DNA from: an uncultured Clostridia bacterium
Lineage (GTDB): Bacteria; Bacillota; Clostridia; Oscillospirales; Acutalibacteraceae
Direction: 5' to 3'
Length of the DNA: 64,000 bases
Assembly: GCA_944380775.1 (NCBI GenBank)
Contig: CALWIP010000023.1
Location: 1-64,000, forward strand
The stretch's first letter is position 1. Each line of letters opens with the position of its first letter. This document shows, piece after piece, positions 53,638-63,145 of this stretch. The notes below the pieces were generated by a model. It was not told where the DNA came from, searched no databases, and worked only from the letters and a program-made list of their open reading frames with translations. A program made the position numbers and the translations under genes.

Positions 53638-54695
53638 GCTGGCAGCGTGAGCGAGCCGCCCTCGTCGCTGGTGGATTCGTCATACAGAAGCGTCACTTCA
53701 TCGCCGACGCGCACCGCGCGTCCCCCCTCGAGCTCTTCCTTCATTTCCTCGGTCGTCACGAGATATTCCGTGCCGTCCACATAAACTGCCGTGGGGGTCA
53801 GGGAGCCGGAAAGGTCGTACGCCACGCCCGTCACCGTGCCGGTCGCAACATTGTCCTGATACACCCATACGGTGCGGGTCCTTGAGCTGTAGTAAGCCGC
53901 GCTGCCTTCACTGACCCGGCCGGAAGCCGTTTCGCTATCCACCACCACGCCGTCGATCAGGACCGTCGCCTTGGAAAGCGAGAACGGGACGGCATCCTCC
54001 AAGGTTTCTTCCACTAAAACCGGCCCGCGGATGGAGTTTTCTCCTGTTTCGTCCTCTTCATCCTGGAGGGCTTCGAGGTCGATTTCCCCGTCCTCATCCA
54101 GCGTGCAGCCAAAGGACGTCCCGTACATTGCGCCCTGCGGGGTTTCCGCCTTCAAAAGGTTATAGAACATCCGCTGCAAGCCCGCCCCGGTAAGCGGGTC
54201 CCCCAGGTCCGCGCTAATCCCATCCAGAAGCCCGGTAGACGCATAAGCCGCCCGGCGGCCCTGCGTTTCGTTTTCGCCAAAGTCCGACGCGGTGTAGCCA
54301 AGCAAGGCGAGCGCCGCGTCTGCCGCCTCCCGCACCGTGACCGGGTCGTCCGGGCGGAAGACCCCGCCGAGGGAGCCGCTCATCCAGCCGTTCTGTACTG
54401 CCGCCGCAACCGCCGCGGCATCATCCCGCGTGGACGGCACATCCGAAAAAAGCTGATATGCCGCCGCAGTGCCTAAGCCGTTATGATACTGCTTGGAAAC
54501 ACTGAGCAGCGCCTGCGCAAACGCGCCGCGCGCGACCGTTTGCTGTTGCGAGGAAACGCCCTCCGCCATTTCCAGCTCGGCGAGCACCGCCGGGGGCAAC
54601 GAGGAAGAACCGGTTGCCGCAGAGACCGTAACCCCGCCCACAATAAGGCAGGCTGACAACGACGCCGCAACCAGTATTCGGGGAAGAGATTTCAT
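53634..54695 (-). CDS. S-layer-homology-like secreted protein, possibly truncated at 3' end
   Basis: 353 residues with a signal peptide (about 1-27, ending SAA). A single SLH-like repeat is seen near 85-165 (LFSDVPSTRDDAAAV and FRPDDPVTVREAADAAL). An Asp/Glu-rich segment follows, then beta-rich repeats with TATVLIDGVVV-like strands. The stop lies in a short palindrome at 53633-53649, exactly where the fusion-protein sequence begins, so the natural C-terminus may be lost. ATG 54695 follows AAAGGCGG. A -10-like TATAAT lies about 35 bp upstream. Confidence 0.75.
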   Translation of the reverse strand: MKSLPRILVAASLSACLIVGGVTVSAATGSSSLPPAVLAELEMAEGVSSQQQTVARGAFAQALLSVSKQYHNGLGTAAAYQLFSDVPSTRDDAAAVAAAVQNGWMSGSLGGVFRPDDPVTVREAADAALALLGYTASDFGENETQGRRAAYASTGLLDGISADLGDPLTGAGLQRMFYNLLKAETPQGAMYGTSFGCTLDEDGEIDLEALQDEEDETGENSIRGPVLVEETLEDAVPFSLSKATVLIDGVVVDSETASGRVSEGSAAYYSSRTRTVWVYQDNVATGTVTGVAYDLSGSLTPTAVYVDGTEYLVTTEEMKEELEGGRAVRVGDEVTLLYDESTSDEGGSLTLPA

Positions 54696-54939
54696 CGTAA
54701 TTCCGCCTTTCCAAAAGGAATTTTCATCTCGATTATACTGCAAAAAATTGCAAAGAAAAGGAGATTTTTTCAAATTTACAAATCGTTTACGCCGTGTTTT
54801 CGATTTTGTGATTTTCCGCTTGAAACCTTTACAGATCATTCAAAAGCGATTCATATCCGCGCTTTATTTCTCCGTCCAACGCATAAAAATACCACCGCAC
54901 GCGGCGGTAGTCCGCCCCAGCGGGCGGTTCGTCGAATAC
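54696..54939. other. Intergenic region upstream of the SLH-like gene
   Basis: AT-rich next to the gene, with TATAAT at 54733-54738 on the minus strand and TTGCAA close by at non-standard spacing. Further out (54893-54930) is a GC-rich stretch with CGCGGCGG / CCGCCCG complementarity. No gene was seen here. Confidence 0.5.
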
Positions 54940-54971
54940 AAAAAAAGAAAGCCGCCCGTTTGGACGGCTTT
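54940..54971 (-). terminator. Terminator of the cyclophilin gene
   Basis: The stem AAAGCCGTCC / GGGCGGCTTT (one G-T pair) with a 4-nt loop is followed by CTTTTTTT on the minus strand, 20 bp after the stop. Confidence 0.9.
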
Positions 54972-54990
54972 CCGGGAAACGCGAAGCCGG

Positions 54991-55506
54991 TTACAGCGTT
55001 TCCGGCTCCGGGAATTCTTCCCCAAAGGTTTCAACCGTTACTTCCACCATGGGCTGCGGCTCGTAGGGCCGGTCCGAATAGTCCCGCTGCACGTTGACAA
55101 TGCGGTCCGCTTCCTCCATGCCCTCAATAACTTTGCCAAACGCGGCGTACTGCCCGTCCAGGTGCGGCGCGTCCTCCACCATGATGAAGAACTGCGAGCC
55201 GGCGCTATTCGGCATCGCCGCGCGCGCCATCGAGATCACGCCGCGGGTGTGCTTCAGGCTGTTCGGCACGCCGTTGGCCGCAAATTCCCCGCGGATGCGG
55301 TAGCCGGGCCCGCCCATGCCGGTCCCGTCGGGGTCCCCGCCCTGGATCATGAACCCCGGGATCACCCGGTGGAAAATCGTGCCGTTGTAAAAGCCCTTGG
55401 AGGCCAGCGACACAAAATTACGGACGGTATTCGGCGCAACTTCCGGGTACAATTCCACACGGATCACGCCTTCGTTCGTACGAATGGTCACGATTGGATG
55501 TTTCAT
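54991..55506 (-). CDS. Cyclophilin-type peptidyl-prolyl isomerase
   Basis: Cytoplasmic proline isomerase of 171 residues; no signal peptide. Family motifs are YPEVAPNTVRNFVSLA, FHRVIPGFMIQGGDP and NSAGSQFFI. ATG 55506 follows GGGGAGG. It ends an apparent operon with the beta-CASP gene upstream (98-nt gap). Confidence 0.95.
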   Translation of the reverse strand: MKHPIVTIRTNEGVIRVELYPEVAPNTVRNFVSLASKGFYNGTIFHRVIPGFMIQGGDPDGTGMGGPGYRIRGEFAANGVPNSLKHTRGVISMARAAMPNSAGSQFFIMVEDAPHLDGQYAAFGKVIEGMEEADRIVNVQRDYSDRPYEPQPMVEVTVETFGEEFPEPETL

Positions 55507-55604
55507 CAAAATCCTCCCCTATTGATTCCTCTTTGCCTGCCGCAGGCGCGGCGCTTGTTTTATTTTATCTCTTTTGCGCTTCCGGCGCAACCCCTAAAAT
55601 GAGG

Positions 55605-57212
55605 TCAATCCCGGCGCTCCCACTTGTCGCAGAGCGAAAGGATCTGGTCCGCAAATTTCGCCAGGTCCTTGTTTGCGCCGCCTTCGCTGCGCTCCGCCAC
55701 ATCCATCAGGCGCTGCGCCGCATTGAGCAGGCGCGTGTACGCGGTGGAAACCTTCCTCTTCTTGGCGGCTTTCGGCCGCAGGGCCTCCGGCTCAATGCCC
55801 TCGTCCAGCACACGGCCGGTCAAAAGGTCGAACGAACCGAGGTAATTGGGCGCGATGGCGCGGTAGCCAACCTGCTCCAGGTCCTCTGTAAAACCGAGGC
55901 AGGCCGTCGGCTCGCCGTGGACAACCAGCACGCAGTCCGGTTTTTCCTCAAACGCGCTGATCCAGCGCAGCAGGCCGGTATGGTCCGCGTGGGCGCTCAA
56001 GCCGCGGAAATTATAAATCTGCGCGCGCACCGCGATGGATTCGCCAAACAGCTTGACCTGTTCGACCCCGTCGATGAGCAGGCGCCCGAGCGTGCCGTTC
56101 GCCTGATAACCAACAAACAGGACGGCGCATTCCTCGCGCCACAGGTTGTGCTTGAGGTGGTGCCGGATCCGCCCGGCCTCGCACATGCCGCTGGAAGAGA
56201 GGATCACCTTGGGTTCGAGATCTTCGTTAAGCCATTTGGATTCTTCAACGCTCTGGCTGATCTTCAAATTGGAAAAACCGATGGGGTTGTAGCCGCTGCG
56301 GATGAGCCGGACCGTCTCTTCGTCGGCATAGCCGCGCAGATCCCCGCTGTAAATGCGCGTGGCCTCCGCCGCGAGCGGGCTGTCCACATAGACCGGGAAG
56401 TCTGGGGCGGAATGCACCAGGCCGCGCTCCTTGATCTCCCGCAGGAAATACAGCACTTCCTGCGTACGGCCGACGGCGAAGCTTGGGATGACGACATTTC
56501 CGCCGCGGCCCAGCGTTGTGTCGATCACCTGCGCCAATTCTTCGACATAATCTTCGTTTTTTCCGTGTTCGCGGTTGCCATAGGTCGATTCCATCACCAC
56601 ATAGTCCGCGTCGTGCAGGTACTGCGGGTCCCGGATAATGGGCTGGTGCAGGTTGCCGATGTCGCCGGAAAACGCCACTTTCTTCGTCACGCCGCCCTCC
56701 GTCGCCCAGAGCTCGATGGAAGCCGAGCCGAGCAGGTGCCCGGCGTCCACAAAGCGGAAGCGCACGCCTGGCGCAGGCTCTATTTCCTGCCCATATTCGC
56801 ACGGGACCAGGTGCTCCAGCGCCTGCTGCGCATCCTGCGCCGTGTAGAGCGGCTCCACTTCTTCCCGGCCAGCGCGGCGGTCCTTGCGGTTTTCGTTCTC
56901 CGCGTCCACTTCTTGGATGTGCGCGCTGTCCAGCAGCATGATGCTCAGCAGCCGGCAAGTCGCGCCAGTGGCGTAGATCTTCCCGCGGAACCCCTCCTTC
57001 ACCAGGCACGGGAGGCGGCCGCTGTGGTCGATGTGCGCATGCGTCACCAAGACAAAGTCAATTGCCGCCGCCGCAAACGGGAGCTTGTTGTCCTCTTTGA
57101 CATCCTGGCCCTGCTGCAAGCCGCAGTCCACCAAAAAGCGGCTGCCGCTCACCTCCAAGCAGTGGCAGCTGCCGGTGACTTCCTTGTCGGCTCCATAAAA
57201 GGTCAATTTCAT
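55605..57212 (-). CDS. Metallo-beta-lactamase/beta-CASP RNase-like protein
   Basis: Probable RNA-processing nuclease of the beta-CASP family (COG1236 type). It has 535 residues: HAHIDHSG (HxHxDH, near 56) and further ligands FVDAGHLLGSA, FSGDIG, then the beta-CASP domain with SSSGMCEAGR and the C-terminal GLSAHADH. The extra C-terminal 70 residues are Lys/Arg and Ala-rich. ATG 57212 follows AAAGGAG. The target RNA is unknown. Confidence 0.9.
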   Translation of the reverse strand: MKLTFYGADKEVTGSCHCLEVSGSRFLVDCGLQQGQDVKEDNKLPFAAAAIDFVLVTHAHIDHSGRLPCLVKEGFRGKIYATGATCRLLSIMLLDSAHIQEVDAENENRKDRRAGREEVEPLYTAQDAQQALEHLVPCEYGQEIEPAPGVRFRFVDAGHLLGSASIELWATEGGVTKKVAFSGDIGNLHQPIIRDPQYLHDADYVVMESTYGNREHGKNEDYVEELAQVIDTTLGRGGNVVIPSFAVGRTQEVLYFLREIKERGLVHSAPDFPVYVDSPLAAEATRIYSGDLRGYADEETVRLIRSGYNPIGFSNLKISQSVEESKWLNEDLEPKVILSSSGMCEAGRIRHHLKHNLWREECAVLFVGYQANGTLGRLLIDGVEQVKLFGESIAVRAQIYNFRGLSAHADHTGLLRWISAFEEKPDCVLVVHGEPTACLGFTEDLEQVGYRAIAPNYLGSFDLLTGRVLDEGIEPEALRPKAAKKRKVSTAYTRLLNAAQRLMDVAERSEGGANKDLAKFADQILSLCDKWERRD

Positions 57213-57243
57213 GGCGGTTTCTCCTTTCCTGTTGTCCGGGTGC

Positions 57244-59172
57244 TCATTCAAAACGGCTTGGCACCAGCAAGCCCTGGCGGTATGCGTTGAGCAGCAGCGT
57301 GAGCTGGAAGATCCGCTCGCTGATCTGGTTGCCGTTGTCGGTGTCCATCACCATCACGCGGGCAGCCACCGGTTCAAACGGGTCCGAATGCGAGACGATG
57401 TCCTTATTTTCCTCCACTGCTTTTTCTGTGGTATCAAACGGCCCGTGCGAGAGGATCCGCATCCCGTGCGAGCTGTAGACGAGCGTATAGCCGGCGATGC
57501 CGGTGGCCTTGTGGTAGGCGCGGCAGAAACCGCCGTCGATGACGATCAGTTTCCCGTTCGCTTTTACCGGGCTTTCGCCCTCCGCCGCACGCACCGGCAC
57601 ATGGCCGTTGATGATGTGGGAATGCGGGCTCATCAGGCCGAATTCCCACAACAGCATGCGGCAGGTTTCCTCCGAATGGCAGTAGGTATAATAGGGATTT
57701 TTCTGCTCCGCCCAGGCGCTGCGGTCCTCAACGAAGAGCCGTTCAAACGCCGTCATCTTCGAGCGGCCGAACAGCGGCGAGCGTTTGCCGCACCAAAGGT
57801 ACCACATGGAATCATTGTAATACCATTTCCGCTGGTCCCACGACGGGCTGAAATACGCCTTGCGGGCAATCTGTTCAAAGCGGTCCATCAACTCGCGGCC
57901 GCGCGCGGGCACGCCGTCCACCGTCACCGTCATCAGCGTGCCGTCCTCATTGAGCGGGATGCAGCCGTGAAAAAGCAGGTTTTGGTTGTAGCAGCGGTAC
58001 ATGCTGCCGTTTTCATAGAGGAACTGCATGTGGCGGCGCAGCGGCCCGCTCTGGTGGAAATCCTGCTTAAGCCCGTCGAGGATCTCCTGCTCTTCCTGCG
58101 TAAGCGCATACGGGTCTTCCGGGTCCACCGTGGGGAAAAAAATGGTGTTCATCCGGTATTCCTTGCCTTCAACCGTCACGCAGCGGCGCTCCCGGTCTAT
58201 TTTCCCAAGCAGGAGGCGGTCTTCCATTTCATACTCCGGGTGGCGCAGGATCACCTGGCCCTCCAGCTTAAACATGAGCACAGAGATGGCCCGCAGCAAC
58301 GCGTCCGGCCCCGCAGGGGCGTAGACCTGCTGGGCAAACATCGCAAGCCGCCGTAGGCTGATGCCGTAGCCGTTCTCCAGCACCGCCATGTTCCCAGCGG
58401 CCACGCTGTTTTTTACCACCGTGGCGATGCACGCCTCGCTGCCGGACGCTGCGCCCATCCAGAGGATGTCGTGGTTGCCCCATTCCACATCCACGGCGTG
58501 GTGGCGGATGAGCAGTTCCATGATGCTGTCCGGGCGGGGCCCGCGGTCAAAGATATCGCCCACGATGTGCAGCCGGTCCACCGCCAGGCGTTTGATGAGC
58601 GAGGCGAGCGCGCAGATGAATGCGTCCGCGTTGTCGATGCTGATAATCGTATCCAAAATTTTATTGTGGTAGATCTGCTGGCTGCTCCCCTCGCCGGGCT
58701 GCGCGTGGAGCAATTCGTCAATGATATAACTGAATTCCTTTGGCAGCGCCTTGCGCACCTTTGAGCGCGTATATTTCGCCGCGGTCTCCTTGCACACGTC
58801 TAGCATCTGCAGCAGCGTCGTGCGGTACCAATCCTCGTTCACGAGGCCCTCCCGCTTGAGGCGCCGCAGCTTTTTCTCTGGGTAATAGATGAGCGTGCAG
58901 AGTTCGGAGCGCTCCGCCTCCGGCAGCGTTCGGCCGAACACGAGGTCGACTTTTTCGCGGATGACGCCGGAGCAGTTGTTCAAAATATGGAAAAATGCCT
59001 CGAATTCCCCATGCAGGTCGCTCATGAAATGCTCGGTCCCTTTGGGGAGGTTTAAGATCGCCTGTAAATTGATGATCTCCGTGCAGACGTCCTGGATGGT
59101 CGGATAACGCTCGGAGAGCAGCCGGAGGTACTCCAACGACTGCCGGTCATAGCCGGAAAACGGCGGCGTCAC
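57244..59172 (-). CDS. fbp: Fructose-1,6-bisphosphatase class III
   Basis: Gluconeogenic phosphatase of the Firmicute type. It has about 642 residues with calcineurin-like metal motifs SDLHGEFEAF (near 50), GDIFDRGPRPD (near 190), WGNHDILWMG (near 220) and INGHVPV (near 530). The start is GTG 59172, overlapping the exoA stop (GTGA), with AAGGGGG 9 nt upstream. The frame remains open much further upstream, but that part lies inside exoA. Confidence 0.96.
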   Translation of the reverse strand: MTPPFSGYDRQSLEYLRLLSERYPTIQDVCTEIINLQAILNLPKGTEHFMSDLHGEFEAFFHILNNCSGVIREKVDLVFGRTLPEAERSELCTLIYYPEKKLRRLKREGLVNEDWYRTTLLQMLDVCKETAAKYTRSKVRKALPKEFSYIIDELLHAQPGEGSSQQIYHNKILDTIISIDNADAFICALASLIKRLAVDRLHIVGDIFDRGPRPDSIMELLIRHHAVDVEWGNHDILWMGAASGSEACIATVVKNSVAAGNMAVLENGYGISLRRLAMFAQQVYAPAGPDALLRAISVLMFKLEGQVILRHPEYEMEDRLLLGKIDRERRCVTVEGKEYRMNTIFFPTVDPEDPYALTQEEQEILDGLKQDFHQSGPLRRHMQFLYENGSMYRCYNQNLLFHGCIPLNEDGTLMTVTVDGVPARGRELMDRFEQIARKAYFSPSWDQRKWYYNDSMWYLWCGKRSPLFGRSKMTAFERLFVEDRSAWAEQKNPYYTYCHSEETCRMLLWEFGLMSPHSHIINGHVPVRAAEGESPVKANGKLIVIDGGFCRAYHKATGIAGYTLVYSSHGMRILSHGPFDTTEKAVEENKDIVSHSDPFEPVAARVMVMDTDNGNQISERIFQLTLLLNAYRQGLLVPSRFE

Positions 59173-59939
59173 GCGCTTCCGCCCCCTTCCGAAAGCAGCA
59201 GGCCGACCGGGCAGTGGTCGCTGCCTAGAATATCCGCGTAAATCATGCTGTCCTCGAGGCAGTCCCGCAGGCGGCGGGAAATTAGGAAATAGTCGATGCG
59301 CCATCCGGCGTTGTTTTCCCGCGCATGATAGAGGTAGGACCACCAGGTGTAGGCGCCCGTTTTTTCTGGGTACAAGGCGCGGAATGTGTCCAGGAAGCCG
59401 GCGTCCAGGAGTTCTGTCATTTTGCCGCGCTCCTGCGGGGAATAGCCTGCGTTGCCCTCGTTGGACTTCGGGTTTTTCAGGTCGATCGGCTGGTGGGCGA
59501 CGTTCAGGTCCCCGCACGCGACAACCGGCTTTTCCGCGTCGAGCCGGAGCAGATATGCGCGGAACGCGTCCTCCCACGCCATGCGGTGCGCAATCCGCGC
59601 GAGGCCGCGCTGCGCGTTCGGCACATAGACGTTCACCAAATAAAACGACGGGAATTCCAGCGTGATGGCGCGGCCCTCGCCGTCCAATTCCTCTACGCCG
59701 AGGCCGTAGCGGACGTCCAGCGGCTCCCGCCGGGTGAACACCGCCGTGCCGGAATACCCTTTCTTCTGCGCGTAATTCCAATACTGTTGATAGCCCGGCA
59801 GATCCAACTCCACCTGGCCCGCCTGCAATTTGGTCTCCTGCAAGCAAAAGATATCCGCATCCGCTTCCTGGAAAAATCCTGCAAACCCCTTCCCCAGGCA
59901 CGCCCGCAGGCCGTTGACATTCCAAGAGATCAGCTTCAT
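59169..59939 (-). CDS. exoA: Exodeoxyribonuclease III / AP endonuclease
   Basis: Base-excision repair nuclease of 256 residues. Motifs are WNVNGLRAC (near 6), FCLQETK (near 32), GDLNVAH (near 143) and the catalytic GSDHCPV near the end. It is coupled to fbp by a stop/start overlap. Confidence 0.97.
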   Translation of the reverse strand: MKLISWNVNGLRACLGKGFAGFFQEADADIFCLQETKLQAGQVELDLPGYQQYWNYAQKKGYSGTAVFTRREPLDVRYGLGVEELDGEGRAITLEFPSFYLVNVYVPNAQRGLARIAHRMAWEDAFRAYLLRLDAEKPVVACGDLNVAHQPIDLKNPKSNEGNAGYSPQERGKMTELLDAGFLDTFRALYPEKTGAYTWWSYLYHARENNAGWRIDYFLISRRLRDCLEDSMIYADILGSDHCPVGLLLSEGGGSA

Positions 59940-59977
59940 CCCATCGCCTCCCGTCTCTTTTCTAACCGTTTTGTCCC

Positions 59978-60499
59978 TTACGGATTTTGCTTCCCAGCCG
60001 GCCCTTCCAGCAACCGCTTTTCCCGCCGGATCCCGTGGTAACTGCCCGCCGTAACCCAGCCGCGCGGAAGATAGCCGCGCTGCTCGTAGTAGCGGTTCAG
60101 GCGTTCGTTCCCCACAGCACAGTCAAGCCGCACGCTCTGCTTCCCCTGCGCGCGCGCAGACGCCTCGCAGTACTCCAGAAACAGGGAACCCGCGCCGGGA
60201 TACGCCCGGGACGCGGCAAAATTGTGCACATAGACCGCCTGGGTCTCCCCGTCCCATCCGCGGTCCTGCTGCGTCAGCACGGCGGCTGCGGCGAGCGCCC
60301 CGCACGCGGGGTCTTTCAGGGCGAATAAACGCCCCTCCCGCGCCGCGCGCCGGTAATATTCCTCCGGGAACGCCGCCCAATATTCCTCTGGCTCCCACTG
60401 CGGGATCCCTTTTTCCTTCAGCCAGGCCATTCGCTCCCGGAGAAGCTCAAACACCTTTTCCAGATCCTCTTCTCCCGCCGGTCCAAACTGGAACGCCAT
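59978..60499 (-). CDS. GNAT family N-acetyltransferase
   Basis: 173 residues. The N-terminus with FELLRERMAWLKEKGIPQW is typical of a clostridial GNAT group; the acetyl-CoA region is YPGAGSLFLEYCEA with a preceding NFAASRAY, and YYEQRGY near the end. The canonical RxxGxG/A loop is weakly conserved (RAYPGAGS). Acceptor unknown. It lies 38 nt upstream of exoA. Confidence 0.85.
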   Translation of the reverse strand: MAFQFGPAGEEDLEKVFELLRERMAWLKEKGIPQWEPEEYWAAFPEEYYRRAAREGRLFALKDPACGALAAAAVLTQQDRGWDGETQAVYVHNFAASRAYPGAGSLFLEYCEASARAQGKQSVRLDCAVGNERLNRYYEQRGYLPRGWVTAGSYHGIRREKRLLEGPAGKQNP

Positions 60500-60672
60500 C
60501 GCTCCTCACCCCTTTTTCTTTTATGGTACCATGTTCCCGCGCGGTTGGCAATCCCCGCGGGGCCGTTTCCCCCTCTTGCCATTTCGCCGTTATTCTGTTA
60601 TCGTTAGGGTAACGGCGCAGATATGCGCGCCCACATCAACCGCGGCGGTGCGGCGGAAAAGGAGAACGTGGA

Positions 60673-62067
60673 ATGAACAGAGAACAAAACGGCCAAGTCC
60701 TTTTGGAAACGCCCGCATGGCTGCGGGAAGGCAAATTGGGCATTTACACCCATTGGGGCATTTACTCGGTCCACGCCTGCGGCCCGAACACCACCTGGTA
60801 TGCTCACCATCTATACCGGGGCGGCGAAAAAGAGCGCGCGCATTTTGAAGCGCATTTCGGCGCCTTTGGCCCGCATGGCTACACAGACCTGATTCCCCGC
60901 TTTACGGCCGAACGCTTCGACCCAGACGCTTGGGCCGAGCTGTTCCAAAGCGCGGGCGCGCGGTTCGCCGGCCCGGTGGCCATCCACCACGACGGCTTCG
61001 CCATGTGGCGCACGCGCACCACGCCGTTTAATTCCTGCGGCATGGGGCCCAAGCGGGACGTGACCGGCGAGCTGGCAAACGCGGTCCGCTCAAAGGGCAT
61101 GCGCTTTCTCACAGCTTTCCACCATGCGGAAAACTACTGGTTCCTCGAGCGGATGGAAGGCACCGACGCCGTCCGCCCGGAGAACGCCGCACTTTTCTCC
61201 AAACGGGGGACCATGCCCTACCCGGCATACTGCAAGCTCTGGCTCGACCAATGCCAGGAGGTCTTCGACCAATACGGTCCTGAGATTCTCTATTTTGATT
61301 TTGGCCTCAAAGAAATCCCCGACGCATGGAAGCAGGAAATGCTCCGCCGCTACCTCTCAGCGGCGCGGCAAAAGGGGTTCGACCCGGCGGTGTGCTACAA
61401 AAACCGGGATCTTTTGCCGGGCGCCGGCCTGATCGACCTGGAACAGGGCCGCTTTAACGACCTGCGCGTCCACGACTGGATTACCGACACGACCGTAGAC
61501 GCCGGGGAAGCCTGGGGCTATATGGAAGGCGCGTCGTACAAGTCCGGCGCAGAGTTGGTCCAATATCTCGCCGATAACGTCTCGAAAAACGGATATTTAC
61601 TGCTAAACGTCGGCCCGCGCGCCGACGGAACCATCCCGGAAGAAGCGCAGCGCTCCCTGCGGGAGTTGGGCGCGTGGCTGCGCGTCAACGGGGAAGCTGT
61701 CTACGGCACGCACCCCTGGTATGCCTTCGGTGAAGGCCCGACGGAGATGAAGACCGCCGGGATGTTCTCCGAACGGGAGACGATGCGCTACACGCCCGAG
61801 GACATCCGCTACACAGCCAGGGAAGGCTGCATCTACGCAATCGTTTTGGCCCGCCCCCACGGGGACATCGTCCTGCATGAGGTGACGCCCAACCTGCTCC
61901 CCGGCGAGGTTCTCTCCGTTTCGCTGCTGGGCTGGGACGCGCCGCTCCCCTTCCGGGAAGAAGGGAACCTGTTGCGCGTAGCCTTCCCAGACGGCGCGCC
62001 GGACCAAGCGGCCTACACGCTGAAAATTGTGCGCGACCCTGCGCCGCTGGCGAAATGGCTGCCGTAA
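60673..62067 (+). CDS. Alpha-L-fucosidase, GH29 family
   Basis: Glycoside hydrolase releasing L-fucose, probably intracellular, as no signal peptide is seen. It has 464 residues. HWGIYSVHACGPNTTWY (near 27-43) and KYTVI-like DGFAMW strands fit GH29, and the probable nucleophile is the Asp in ILYFDFG (near 213). A C-terminal beta-sandwich follows from about 350. ATG 60673 follows AAGGAGAACG. Next to it are a convergent AraC regulator and a hexuronate-type dehydrogenase. Confidence 0.9.
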   Translation: MNREQNGQVLLETPAWLREGKLGIYTHWGIYSVHACGPNTTWYAHHLYRGGEKERAHFEAHFGAFGPHGYTDLIPRFTAERFDPDAWAELFQSAGARFAGPVAIHHDGFAMWRTRTTPFNSCGMGPKRDVTGELANAVRSKGMRFLTAFHHAENYWFLERMEGTDAVRPENAALFSKRGTMPYPAYCKLWLDQCQEVFDQYGPEILYFDFGLKEIPDAWKQEMLRRYLSAARQKGFDPAVCYKNRDLLPGAGLIDLEQGRFNDLRVHDWITDTTVDAGEAWGYMEGASYKSGAELVQYLADNVSKNGYLLLNVGPRADGTIPEEAQRSLRELGAWLRVNGEAVYGTHPWYAFGEGPTEMKTAGMFSERETMRYTPEDIRYTAREGCIYAIVLARPHGDIVLHEVTPNLLPGEVLSVSLLGWDAPLPFREEGNLLRVAFPDGAPDQAAYTLKIVRDPAPLAKWLP

Positions 62068-62080
62068 AGATGGAAGCGCA

Positions 62081-62106
62081 AAGCGCGGCGGGGCTCTGCC
62101 GCGCTT
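62081..62106. other. Hairpin between convergent fucosidase and AraC genes
   Basis: AAGCGCGGC / GCCGCGCTT with an 8-nt loop; the araC stop codon lies at its edge. There is no T tract, so a terminator role is only possible. Confidence 0.5.
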
Positions 62107-62989
62107 ACTGTTTGGCCGCGCGCAGGGCGGGTCCCTTTTCCCGCCGGAATTGTTTCGGGGTTTTCCCGAATTCCCGCTGGAAACCTTTGAGGAAATTTGA
62201 AAGGTCGCCAAACCCGCTCGCCTCAAACGCCTCCCGCACGCTTGCCCCGTCAAGCAGCAGCAGCTTCGCGGCGATTAAGCGTTTTTTACGGATGTACTGG
62301 TGCAGCGTCAAGCCGACATATTGCTTGAATTGGCGGCCCAAATGGAATTTGCTCACATAAAACCGCGCGGAAAGCGCGTCCAGCGACAAGTCCGCGCACA
62401 GGTTTTCATTGATGTAGCGCAGGACCTCGCTGACCTTCTCGTGGTAGACGATGTCATACCCCTCGTCTCCCTTGACCTGGAGGTACGCCCCGTTGACCAG
62501 CACCAAAAGCTCAGTCAAATACGCTTGCAGCAGCGCCTCGCGCCCGTAAAATGTGCGGCGGGAGGCTTCTTCCATGCGCTGGAGGCGCTCATAAATCTCC
62601 TGGCCCAGCGCGCCGCCGGGCCGCAGCAGGTTGTGGTGCCGCCGGGCCGACGCCTCAAAGCAGGAAGCGAGGTCCTCGCCTCCGCGCGAAAGACTGCGCA
62701 GATACGCCGGACGGATCCACACGACAAAGCGGTCGTAGGGGCAACCGTCTTCCACCAGCGGCTTGTGCAGCTCGCGGTTGTTCGTCAAAAGGAGGTCGCC
62801 GCGCTGCAGGCGGTAGGTCTTCCCCTCCACCACGTAGGAGACGTTCCCGGAGAGGAAATAGTATAATTCGTAAAAATCGTGGCTGTGGTATGCAACGTCG
62901 ACCGGACGGGTATTGGTATTGTGGAAAAACTCAAAATCCGGGCGGTTCATGACCTGCCGGGAGGAAAATTGCGCCGTTTCCTCTCTCAT
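62105..62989 (-). CDS. AraC-family regulator with cupin sensor
   Basis: 294 residues: an N-terminal cupin-like sugar-sensing domain (about 15-150, HSHDFYELYYFLSG) and a C-terminal pair of helix-turn-helices (about 190-285, LSARFYVSKFHLGRQFKQYVG shown in short as FYVSKFHLGRQF, then GFGDLSNFLKGFQREFG). Probably controls the divergent SDR gene; two direct repeats in the shared 260-bp region look like its operator. A hairpin (62081-62106) separates it from the convergent fucosidase gene. Confidence 0.93.
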   Translation of the reverse strand: MREETAQFSSRQVMNRPDFEFFHNTNTRPVDVAYHSHDFYELYYFLSGNVSYVVEGKTYRLQRGDLLLTNNRELHKPLVEDGCPYDRFVVWIRPAYLRSLSRGGEDLASCFEASARRHHNLLRPGGALGQEIYERLQRMEEASRRTFYGREALLQAYLTELLVLVNGAYLQVKGDEGYDIVYHEKVSEVLRYINENLCADLSLDALSARFYVSKFHLGRQFKQYVGLTLHQYIRKKRLIAAKLLLLDGASVREAFEASGFGDLSNFLKGFQREFGKTPKQFRREKGPALRAAKQ

Positions 62990-63041
62990 TGACTTCCCTT
63001 CTTTCCCTTTTCCCGCATAGAACGCGCTATTGTTCTTTTAT

Positions 63042-63047
63042 TTTAGG
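63042..63047 (-). promoter_or_regulatory. Possible -10 element of araC
   Basis: TAAAAT on the minus strand, about 53 bp before the AraC start, with TTGCAT upstream at a shorter than normal distance. Confidence 0.4.
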
Positions 63048-63110
63048 CCTTTTCCCCAAAAAATGCAAGGGAATCAGTTGAAATTCTCCCCAACACGTGC
63101 GCAAGGATTG

Positions 63111-63142
63111 AGCAAGATTCCCCATTTTTTACAGCAAGATTC
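63111..63142 (+). promoter_or_regulatory. Probable AraC-type operator (two direct repeats)
   Basis: AGCAAGATTC occurs at 63111-63120 and again at 63133-63142, exactly 22 bp apart, or two helical turns. The second copy ends 3 bp before the -35 of the SDR promoter. A related GCAAGGATTG precedes at 63101. This layout is what AraC-family activators use as tandem half-sites. Confidence 0.65.
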
Positions 63143-63145
63143 TCA

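Noticed and set aside
59173..59925. N-terminal extension of fructose-bisphosphatase reaching back over exoA
   Set aside because: The frame is open only because it shadows exoA. The family start and a ribosome-binding site place the start at GTG 59172.
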